Source: Candidatus Limisoma faecipullorum (GTDB lineage: Bacteria; Bacteroidota; Bacteroidia; Bacteroidales; Muribaculaceae). Taken from it: a stretch of DNA of 41,136 nt. The position numbers were made by a program, and so were the translations under genes. Below are positions 18,265 to 26,448 of this stretch, piece by piece. The notes below the pieces were generated by a model. It did not search any database. It had not been told where the DNA came from and saw only the letters and a list, made by a program, of their open reading frames with translations. The stretch lies in assembly GCA_017694955.1 (NCBI GenBank), contig JADIMC010000058.1, positions 1 to 41,136 on the forward strand, read 5' to 3'. Within the stretch, counting starts at the first letter, position 1; each line of letters begins with the position of its first letter.

Positions 18265-20211
18265 ATGAGTTACCTTAAGTTCGATAAAAACCTACTTATC
18301 AATCTCGATCAATCTCTGCCCAAAGAGATTCTTCGCACGAACAAAGCAGGCGCTTATCATTGTACGACGGTCATTGGCTGTAATACACGCAAGCAACACG
18401 GACTTCTCGTCATCCCCATCAAGGAGATGAATGATGACAATTTCGTACTGCTATCGTCCTTAGATGAAACGGTGATACAGCATGGTGCGCCTTTCAATCT
18501 TGGAATCCACCGTTATCGCAACGGCGTTTACAGTCCGAACGGACACAAGTATCTACGAGAATTCAACTGCGACACGGTGCCACGGCTCACTTATCGCGTA
18601 GGAGGTGTAATTTTGACTAAAGAAAAGGTATTCGTTGCCCATGAGAACCGTATTCTCATCAAATACACACTGATCGAGGCACATTCACCTACAACACTTC
18701 AATTTCAACCGTTCCTCGCATTCAGGAACGCCGCAAGCCTATGCACACAGAACACACAGCTCGACAGCTCTTATGAAGAGACGGAAAACGGCGTGTCATT
18801 CTGTCTATACAAAGGATTCCCAAGACTTTATCTGCAATTCAACCACAAACCGGAATTCGTATATGAGCCGCATTGGTACAACGGCATTGAATATATAAAA
18901 GACCTTGCCCGCGAAGAACCGTTCAGCGAGGATTTATGGGTGCCCGGCTATTTCCAGTTACCAATAAAAAAAGGCGAAAGCATAATTTTCTCGGCAAGCA
19001 CAGAACCTGCAAAGCCAAGAGGTTTTGCCGCCACTTTTGAGAAAGAATCGCAGGACAGGACTCCACGTACAAGCTTCTTCAACTGTCTGAAAAATTCAGC
19101 AAAGCAATGTTATCTGAAAGATGGTGACAAGAATTACCTGTTAGCAGGATACCCGTGGTTTAAAATCATAGCACGAGACCTTTTCGTATCCCTCCCAGGA
19201 ACGACACTCGCCATCGACCACAGACAGGATTTCGAGAAAATCATGGCTACGGCGGAAGAGGCTCTGGCCAAATATATGGAAACAGGAGAATCAGATAAAA
19301 CAATAAAGGGTATAGACCTGCCCGACATTCCTCTGTGGGCGTGCTGGACAATCAATCAGTATTATAAATTCTGCGGTGCAGCAGATACGTTGAAAAATTA
19401 TGGCAAACTGCTTGCAAATTTGATAAATTTCGTGCTTGAAGGCAAACAAAAGAATCTCTATATCAACGATGAAGGAATGCTTTCAACCAATGGCACCATC
19501 CGTCCAGTCACATGGATGGACGTGGAGACGGCGGAAGGCAAACCACTGCTTGCGCGCACGGGATTCATCGTAGAATTCAACGCATTGTGGTACAACGCTT
19601 TAATGTTCGGCATAACACTCTTCAAAGATCAGGACAACAAACCCGAGCACTACGATAAGTGGGAAGCGACAGTTGCCAAACTAAAAGAAGCCTTCGTTAG
19701 GACATTCCTCAACGATTATGGCTATTTGTACGACTTTGTTGACGGCAATTATATGGACTTAAGCGTACGCCCGAATATGATAATCGCCGCAGGCTGTGAT
19801 TTCTCCCCGTTAGACCGTGTACAGCGCAAACGCATCCTCGACATAGTCACACGCGAGCTGCTCACACCAATGGGATTGCGCACACTCAGCCCGAAAAGCT
19901 ACGGCTACAACCCATTCTTCGTAGGCAACAACAGAGAACGAATCAACTCTTATTTCAACGGTCCGACACGCCCGTGGCTTTCAGGCTTCTATACCGATGC
20001 ATACCTGAAAGTATTCGGTCACAGTGGTGTGGCATTCCTACGCAGGATGCTGATAGGATACGAGGACGATATGACTAAAGAATGCGTAGGCTCATTGTCT
20101 GAGCTTTATGATGGCAACCCGCCGTACAACGGACACGGAGCTATCAGCTTCGCACCGAGTATCGGAGAGGTGCTCCGCGCATTGTATGTGTTGAACAGTT
20201 TTGACATTTAA
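18265..20211 (+). CDS. Amylo-alpha-1,6-glucosidase / glycogen debranching enzyme
   Basis: 648 aa; N-terminal LRTNKAGAYHCTTVIGCNTRKQHGLLV, catalytic (alpha/alpha)6 region YPWFKIIARDLFVSLPG, WMDVETAEGKPLLARTGFIVEFNALWYNAL, LSELYDGNPPYNGHGAISFAPSIGEVLRAL. Confidence 0.93.
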   Translation: MSYLKFDKNLLINLDQSLPKEILRTNKAGAYHCTTVIGCNTRKQHGLLVIPIKEMNDDNFVLLSSLDETVIQHGAPFNLGIHRYRNGVYSPNGHKYLREFNCDTVPRLTYRVGGVILTKEKVFVAHENRILIKYTLIEAHSPTTLQFQPFLAFRNAASLCTQNTQLDSSYEETENGVSFCLYKGFPRLYLQFNHKPEFVYEPHWYNGIEYIKDLAREEPFSEDLWVPGYFQLPIKKGESIIFSASTEPAKPRGFAATFEKESQDRTPRTSFFNCLKNSAKQCYLKDGDKNYLLAGYPWFKIIARDLFVSLPGTTLAIDHRQDFEKIMATAEEALAKYMETGESDKTIKGIDLPDIPLWACWTINQYYKFCGAADTLKNYGKLLANLINFVLEGKQKNLYINDEGMLSTNGTIRPVTWMDVETAEGKPLLARTGFIVEFNALWYNALMFGITLFKDQDNKPEHYDKWEATVAKLKEAFVRTFLNDYGYLYDFVDGNYMDLSVRPNMIIAAGCDFSPLDRVQRKRILDIVTRELLTPMGLRTLSPKSYGYNPFFVGNNRERINSYFNGPTRPWLSGFYTDAYLKVFGHSGVAFLRRMLIGYEDDMTKECVGSLSELYDGNPPYNGHGAISFAPSIGEVLRALYVLNSFDI

Positions 20212-20236
20212 TCACCAAGAAATAACTCTTTCGAAT

Positions 20237-21496
20237 ATGAAAGCTCTAATGTTCGGGTGGGAATTTCCACCCCATATCCTCGGAGGACTTGGCACCGCAA
20301 GCTACGGTTTGACTAAAGGAATGGCGGAAAACGGCAATATGGATATCACGTTTGTCATTCCAAAACCGTATGGGGATGAGGAAAAAAGTTTCGCGCACAT
20401 AATCGGTGCGTGCAACACCCCTGTCGCATGGCGCGACGCCGACTGGGACTATGTAAAATCAAGAATCGGCAACGTAATGGATCCTCAACTCTATTTTGAC
20501 TTGAGATCGCACATCTATGCCGATTTCAATTATATGAAGGTCAATGACCTTGGATGTATCGAATTTTCAGGAAGATATCCTGACAACCTGCTGGAAGAAA
20601 TCAACAACTATTCGATAGTGGCAGGTGTAATAGCCCGCACTGTTGATTTCGACATCATCCATTCCCACGACTGGCTGACATACCCGGCAGGGATACACGC
20701 AAAGCAAGTATCTGGCAAACCTTTGGTAATCCACGTACATGCCACCGATTTTGACCGCTCACGCGGCAATGTTAACCCAACCGTTTTCAGCATCGAACGT
20801 GACGGAATGCTCAACGCCGACCATATCATAACGGTCAGCAACCTGACACGCCGTACAGTTATTGAGAAATACGGCATCGACCCGGCGAAAGTCACTACGG
20901 TACACAATGCCGTAGAGCCGCTCAGCGATGAGCTGAAAAACGTGGAGGTGCCAAAAATGAAAGAGAAGGTTGTGACTTTCCTCGGACGAATCACTATGCA
21001 GAAAGGACCTGAATATTTCGTAGAGGCAGCTGCAAAAGTCTTGCAGAAAGTCCACAACGTACGCTTCGTTATGGCAGGTAGTGGCGATATGATGGAAAAA
21101 ATGATTGACCTCGCAGCACAAAAGGACATCTCCGACCGTTTCCATTTCCCGGGATTCCAGAAAGGTAAACAAGTATATGAGATGCTGAAAGCTTCCGATG
21201 TGTACATTATGCCATCCGTTTCCGAGCCATTCGGAATATCACCGCTTGAAGCAATGCAGATGGGAGTGCCATCGATAATCTCAAAGCAATCAGGATGTGC
21301 CGAGATTCTCAATCACGTCATAAAAATCGACTTCTGGGACATCGACGCAATGGCCGACGCCATTTATTCAATCATAACATATCCCGCTATGTACAAGCAA
21401 CTCCACGAAGAAGGACTCGTCGAAGTTGACGGCATACAATGGAAAAAAGCCGGGAAAAAAGTAATCGACATTTACAACCAATTATTAAACCGTTAA
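20237..21496 (+). CDS. Glycogen synthase-like glycosyltransferase (GT4-type)
   Basis: MKALMFGWEFPPHILGGLGTASYGLTKGM...; DIIHSHDWLTYPAGI; FLGRITMQKGPEYFVEAA; MPSVSEPFGISPLEAMQMGVPSI. ATG at 20237 preferred over track start 20201. Confidence 0.92.
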   Translation: MKALMFGWEFPPHILGGLGTASYGLTKGMAENGNMDITFVIPKPYGDEEKSFAHIIGACNTPVAWRDADWDYVKSRIGNVMDPQLYFDLRSHIYADFNYMKVNDLGCIEFSGRYPDNLLEEINNYSIVAGVIARTVDFDIIHSHDWLTYPAGIHAKQVSGKPLVIHVHATDFDRSRGNVNPTVFSIERDGMLNADHIITVSNLTRRTVIEKYGIDPAKVTTVHNAVEPLSDELKNVEVPKMKEKVVTFLGRITMQKGPEYFVEAAAKVLQKVHNVRFVMAGSGDMMEKMIDLAAQKDISDRFHFPGFQKGKQVYEMLKASDVYIMPSVSEPFGISPLEAMQMGVPSIISKQSGCAEILNHVIKIDFWDIDAMADAIYSIITYPAMYKQLHEEGLVEVDGIQWKKAGKKVIDIYNQLLNR

Positions 21497-21509
21497 AATT
21501 TTCAAGAAT

Positions 21510-22919
21510 ATGAGTGCAATTTGTCTTTATTTTCAAATACACCAACCATTCAGATTGAAACGCTACCGCTTCTTTGACATAGGTAACGACCATTATTATT
21601 ATGACGATTTCGCCAACGAGGAAATCATCACAAGAATCGCACAGCATTCTTATATGCCGGCAAACGAGTTGCTGCTCCAGATGATTAACGAAAGCAACAA
21701 AAAATTCAAAGTTGCATTCTCCATTTCAGGCACAGCCATCGAACAGTTCCAGCAATACGTGCCGGAATTCATCGATTCAATGAAGAAGCTTGCCGACACA
21801 GGGTGTGTCGAATTCGTATCCGAGCCATACGACCATTCACTTGCCTCACTTATTGATGAAGAAGAATTCCGTCAGCAAGTGGAACAGCACGACAAACTCA
21901 TATATGAACTGTTCGGACAAAAACCGAAAGTATTCAGAAATACAGAATTCGTATATAACGATGAAATCGCCGCACAAATTGCGTCAATGGGATTCAAGGC
22001 TGTCCTCACAGAAGGAGCAAAACATATCCTTGGGTGGAAGTCACCAAACTACGTTTACAGTTCTGCAGGTGCGCCAAAAATGAAATTGCTGTTCCGCAAC
22101 TCAAAACTGACCAGCGACATTGCAATGCGGTTCTCCGACACTTCTTGGCACGAATATCCGTTAACTGCCGACAAATATATGGCATGGATAGCGGAATGTC
22201 CGAAAGAAGAACAACTTGTAAACATAGCGCTCAACTATGAGACTATCGGTGAAAACCATCCGAGAGAAACCGGCATTTTCGATTTCTTTAAAGCATTGCC
22301 AAGATTCGCAGAACAAAAAGGCATCGAATTCTGGACACCATCAGAAGCTGTATCCAAATTGAAAGCCGTTGACGTGATTTCTGTGACTCACCCTATTTCA
22401 GGAGCAGATGAAGCGCGAGATGTAAGCGCATGGCTTGGCAACGACCTGCAAAACGAAGCATTCCACAAACTCTACTCGGTAGCTGAACGCGTACATCTCT
22501 GTAGCGACCGTCGTCTCAAGCAAGACTGGCTCTATTTGCAGTCGTCAGACCATTTCTTCTATATGAGCACCAAACACTTCAGCGATGGTGCGGCACACGC
22601 AATGTTCAGCCCGTATGAATCACCATATCAGGCATTCACCAACTATATGAACGTGCTATCCGATTTCATAGTAAGAGTTGAAGAACAATATCCGCTATCC
22701 ATCGAAAATGAAGAGCTCAATGCATTGCTCACCACAATCAAGAATCAGGAAAGCGAAATTGAAATGCTCAACAAGGAACTGCGAGTATTGAAAACCACAA
22801 TCGAGCAGCAGACAGAAGAAGCTGAGAAAAATACGGCAGCTCCAAAACCTGCTGCAAAGAAACCTGCCGTAAAGAAAACGGCAGCGAAAAAGACGACAGT
22901 GAAGAAGGAAAGCAAATAA
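21510..22919 (+). CDS. GH57 family alpha-amylase-like protein with C-terminal coiled coil and K/A/P-rich tail
   Basis: ICLYFQIHQPFRLKRYRFF (GH57 start), YDHSLASL, FRNTEFVYND, MNYETIGE-like NYETIGENHP; C-terminus KNTAAPKPAAKKPAVKKTAAKKTTVKKESK. Confidence 0.92.
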   Translation: MSAICLYFQIHQPFRLKRYRFFDIGNDHYYYDDFANEEIITRIAQHSYMPANELLLQMINESNKKFKVAFSISGTAIEQFQQYVPEFIDSMKKLADTGCVEFVSEPYDHSLASLIDEEEFRQQVEQHDKLIYELFGQKPKVFRNTEFVYNDEIAAQIASMGFKAVLTEGAKHILGWKSPNYVYSSAGAPKMKLLFRNSKLTSDIAMRFSDTSWHEYPLTADKYMAWIAECPKEEQLVNIALNYETIGENHPRETGIFDFFKALPRFAEQKGIEFWTPSEAVSKLKAVDVISVTHPISGADEARDVSAWLGNDLQNEAFHKLYSVAERVHLCSDRRLKQDWLYLQSSDHFFYMSTKHFSDGAAHAMFSPYESPYQAFTNYMNVLSDFIVRVEEQYPLSIENEELNALLTTIKNQESEIEMLNKELRVLKTTIEQQTEEAEKNTAAPKPAAKKPAVKKTAAKKTTVKKESK

Positions 22920-22932
22920 GCAACCGATAATA

Positions 22933-22976
22933 AGAAGAAATCGGAATTATCATCGATGATAGTTCCGATTTCTTTT
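22933..22976 (+). terminator. Long hairpin terminator after the GH57 gene
   Basis: Nearly perfect 44-nt inverted repeat AAGAAGAAATCGGAATTATCATC/GATGATAGTTCCGATTTCTTTT centred on ATCGAT; wobble pairs only. Confidence 0.75.
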
Positions 22977-23042
22977 AAACTAAATGAACAATCAACAGTA
23001 ATAAAACGTAATAAAATAAAAATCACAAAAATAATTACTACT

Positions 23043-23567
23043 ATGCTTAGCAAAAAAATGGAGAAAGCGCTCAATGCGCAAATCAATGCTGAATTCTGGT
23101 CAGCATATCTTTATTTGTCAATGTCAGCATATTTTGAAGCTGAAGGAAAAAGTGGATTCGCCAACTGGTTCAAAGTACAATTCAAAGAAGAGCAGGCACA
23201 CGCTGAAATATTTATGAATTTTGTTTATGACCGTGGTGGACGCGTAATGCTGCAACCGATCGCTGCTGTTGACACACAATGGGAAAACCCGCTTCATGTG
23301 TTCAAAGAGACATTGAAACACGAACAAAAAGTCACAAAAATGATTAATGAGCTCTACGCAATTGCGGAAGAAGAAAAAGACTATGCAACCCGCAGCATGC
23401 TCACATGGTTTATAGACGAGCAGGTGGAAGAAGAAAAGACTGCGCAGGAATATATTGACCATCTGGCACTTATCGGTGACAACGGCTTCGGTATGTACAC
23501 CATCGACAAAGAACTTGCCACGAGAACATACACAACCCCTGCCCCACTTGCAAACTCAGCAGAATAA
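23043..23567 (+). CDS. Ferritin
   Basis: MLSKKMEKALNAQINAEFWSAYLYLSMSAYFEAEGKSGFANWFKVQFKEEQAHAEIFMNFVYDRGGRV...; track start 22956 lies inside the upstream terminator, so ATG 23043 is used. Confidence 0.95.
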   Translation: MLSKKMEKALNAQINAEFWSAYLYLSMSAYFEAEGKSGFANWFKVQFKEEQAHAEIFMNFVYDRGGRVMLQPIAAVDTQWENPLHVFKETLKHEQKVTKMINELYAIAEEEKDYATRSMLTWFIDEQVEEEKTAQEYIDHLALIGDNGFGMYTIDKELATRTYTTPAPLANSAE

Positions 23568-23585
23568 AAAGCCACAATATTCAAT

Positions 23586-23620
23586 AAAAAAATGCCGCAT
23601 TTTTTATGCGGCATTTTTTT
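23586..23620. terminator. Bidirectional terminator between convergent ferritin and 4-alpha-glucanotransferase genes
   Basis: AAAAAATGCCGCAT-TTTTT-ATGCGGCATTTTTTT. Confidence 0.88.
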
Positions 23621-23639
23621 ATCAATCTTATCCATAAAG

Positions 23640-26312
23640 TTATCTGCCACTACGAATAATCTTATTCTTTACAAGGGCATTAAACGAGCGCGAGTCCATT
23701 AGTTTCTCAACAGAAACATGCATACGGTAACGCCAATAATATGGAGATATTGCAGGATTATTAATCTGTTCATCGTGCGGATTTTCACGCCTCAAACCGC
23801 CGTCAACTGAAACCCAGTCCTGCCATGGCAGAATTGCAAGCATTGAAGGCGACTCCATATGCTGACTTACAATTATGTCGCAAATCCAGGGCTCTGCAAA
23901 ATATGGAGCCTTTCCTGTCTGTCCGAGCATTGTATTGAAGAACCGCTGTGTCTTGTCTGGATTTTCTTCCCACCATTGGCGTATTCCCCCCATATCATGG
24001 GTGGAAGTGGTGCAAACCGAAAGATACGGATAATGATAAGGATTGGCAAACTCAACTTTCGGGTCTTTCGGCATACGCTGTATCTCAAGCGAAAGTATCT
24101 GTAACTGGCTCATTACAGCAGGCACACAACCAGGTATCATGCCTAAATCTTCACCACACACAAGCATATCCGTTGAATTAACCAATGCCGGAAGCTTCAT
24201 CATCGCCTTTCCATACCAGAAATCATTATGACGATGATAGAAGAAATCATTATACAACCTGTCAAAACACCAACGCTCATAATCGTTGAGAGAACGATAC
24301 ACATACGTAAACTGCGCTGAAATCCGTGGATGATACTTTCCTTTTTGGCGAGAATCCTCGATAAACAGTACCTGGTCAATCAATCCAAGCAAAGCATTTT
24401 GCATCCGCTCATTTTTCTCCGAAATTTCCTTATCCTTAAAATAAGCAACCACTTTAGCCTGATTATCAACAAAATCTTTCAAATGATACTTACCATAGCC
24501 ATCATCCACCAAGAACGTTGACTTTGCCTCATCTGTAAATTCGCCAAAAAAATCAGAAAGTAAATAATCACGAATAAAAGGCTTCGTCTGCACATCCACA
24601 TCAATCCAGAAATCATAGCTGTAACGCATTTCATCCGGAGTATAAGGCAATGCCGGCTCAAATGTGCCAAGCAATCCGTGTACGGCTGTCATTGGAATCT
24701 GCCATATCCGGAAGAAACCAAGTATATGGTCGATACGATAAAGGTCGAAATATTCCGACATCTTTCTCATCCTGTTTTTCCACCACTGGAAACCATCTTT
24801 CTCCATCTCGTCCCAATTATAAGTCGGCAATCCCCAATTCTGGCCAAGCACAGAGAAATCGTCAGGCGGAGCCCCTGCCTGGCAATCCACATTGAACAAC
24901 TCCGGATTAACCCAAGCATCTGCACTGGTACGGCTTATACCGATAGGAATATCTCCCTTCAGCACGACATTATGAGCATGGGCATACTCTTTGGCATCTT
25001 TCAATTGCCTGTCAAGATGATACTGAATAAAATATACCAGATTTATCGCATCGTGATTGCCTTCAATAAACTTGTCGATTGCGGCAGCATCATATACAGA
25101 GAAACTTCCCCATTCCGAAAAATCAGCAGTACCGAATTTATCCCTTAGCACACAAAAAGCCGCATAAGGTTTCAACCAATAAAGATTACGCTCCTTAAAC
25201 TCCAAAAAGGACTGGCTCTCCAGCGTATCTGCACCTGATTCGGCAAACACTTCCCTGACATATTGTATCTTACCTTGGTTGACACGTTCATAGTCAACTT
25301 GCGGCAATGCATTCAATTCGGCTGCCAATCCCGCATAGAATTCACGCCGGGCAGCGTCTTTCAACACGCCAACCAACGGCAAATGCAAGAACATAGGATG
25401 CAACGCAAACGAAGAATTAGCCTCATAAGGATATGAATCTGTCCACGTTCCTGTCATCGTAGTATCGTTTACCGGCAAAATCTGTAACACCTTTTGCCCC
25501 GTCAACGAAAGCCAGTCAACCATTCTCTTTATACCGGCGAAATCACCGACACCGAAATCGTCCTCCGTTCGGATTGAAAATACCGGAATTGCCGTTCCCG
25601 CTCCCTTCCATAAAGCAGAAGGATCATTAAAACGCAAACCTGATACGACCAATGCCGTAGTCTTCGCCTTTGGCACTTCAATGTCGAGAATGCGGTTATC
25701 GGTATTTTCCCACACCACATTGCCAGTTTTTCTATTTTTCTTTATGAACTTAAAACACAATGGAAATTCAAGCTCCCGCAACGGCAAAGCCACCGACCAT
25801 TCAGGGAAACAACTGTCGCCCATCTCTACCGCAGAATCAGGATTCCAATTGCCAAGAGCGGCACATTCACCAACCACGGCAAGCACCTCATCAGGATGTA
25901 CCGTCGGGGCAAACGCCCTTAGATTCAAGAATCCAGCCTCTGTTCTACTCATACTGCCACATTCACGACGAAACACAGATTCTGTAAACATTGATGAATA
26001 AAACGATTTATCCATCGGTTGATCCTGCCAACGGTCATAAACAACATAAGACCTTATGTTGCTTCCTGCCCTGAAAATATGAGGTTTGCCCCACTCTTTT
26101 CTGACATACCCTTGATCGCTCCTTACAAAATAACGGTATTCAAAATCCTTGACCGGACCTTTCACATCAATTGTGACGCTCCATGCCCATCCGTCATAAT
26201 TCATAACAAGAGCCTCACCGGAAAGCGAACCGCCAAGCCCGTCGATATTGCCGACTATATACAACGACTCACCCCAATTGGTTCTGTAATCGATATTAAA
26301 AGTTATTTTCAT
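23640..26312 (-). CDS. malQ: 4-alpha-glucanotransferase (GH77) with N-terminal tandem CBM20-like domains
   Basis: 890 aa; GH77 signatures VFSIRTEDDFGVGDFAGIKRMVDW, GDIPIGISRTSADAWVNPELF, LYRIDHILGFFRIWQIP, VCGEDLGMIP; N-terminal starch-binding-like repeats. Confidence 0.92.
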   Translation of the reverse strand: MKITFNIDYRTNWGESLYIVGNIDGLGGSLSGEALVMNYDGWAWSVTIDVKGPVKDFEYRYFVRSDQGYVRKEWGKPHIFRAGSNIRSYVVYDRWQDQPMDKSFYSSMFTESVFRRECGSMSRTEAGFLNLRAFAPTVHPDEVLAVVGECAALGNWNPDSAVEMGDSCFPEWSVALPLRELEFPLCFKFIKKNRKTGNVVWENTDNRILDIEVPKAKTTALVVSGLRFNDPSALWKGAGTAIPVFSIRTEDDFGVGDFAGIKRMVDWLSLTGQKVLQILPVNDTTMTGTWTDSYPYEANSSFALHPMFLHLPLVGVLKDAARREFYAGLAAELNALPQVDYERVNQGKIQYVREVFAESGADTLESQSFLEFKERNLYWLKPYAAFCVLRDKFGTADFSEWGSFSVYDAAAIDKFIEGNHDAINLVYFIQYHLDRQLKDAKEYAHAHNVVLKGDIPIGISRTSADAWVNPELFNVDCQAGAPPDDFSVLGQNWGLPTYNWDEMEKDGFQWWKNRMRKMSEYFDLYRIDHILGFFRIWQIPMTAVHGLLGTFEPALPYTPDEMRYSYDFWIDVDVQTKPFIRDYLLSDFFGEFTDEAKSTFLVDDGYGKYHLKDFVDNQAKVVAYFKDKEISEKNERMQNALLGLIDQVLFIEDSRQKGKYHPRISAQFTYVYRSLNDYERWCFDRLYNDFFYHRHNDFWYGKAMMKLPALVNSTDMLVCGEDLGMIPGCVPAVMSQLQILSLEIQRMPKDPKVEFANPYHYPYLSVCTTSTHDMGGIRQWWEENPDKTQRFFNTMLGQTGKAPYFAEPWICDIIVSQHMESPSMLAILPWQDWVSVDGGLRRENPHDEQINNPAISPYYWRYRMHVSVEKLMDSRSFNALVKNKIIRSGR

Positions 26313-26384
26313 ACGGTCTGCAAATTTTAAGTATTAACATCAGTGAATCAATTATGCGATAAATTTACGCATTAAAAATGAAAA

Positions 26385-26420
26385 GCGCACAGTGAAACAA
26401 CATTAATTTTCACTGTGCGC
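26385..26420 (-). terminator. Terminator of the ribonucleotide reductase gene
   Basis: 13-bp perfect stem GCGCACAGTGAAA/TTTCACTGTGCGC; on the minus strand followed by TTTTCATTTTTAA. Confidence 0.8.
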
Positions 26421-26448
26421 CATAAAATTCATAGAAATTCCGTAGAAA

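Noticed and set aside
20608-21312. 234-aa minus-strand ORF opposite the GT4-like gene
   Set aside because: Antisense shadow of a conserved glycosyltransferase; no start signal or promoter seen.
22956-23042. Extended N-terminus of ferritin (MIVPISFKLNEQSTVIKRNK...)
   Set aside because: It starts inside the GH57 terminator hairpin; canonical ferritin starts at MLSKKMEKALNAQINAEFW.
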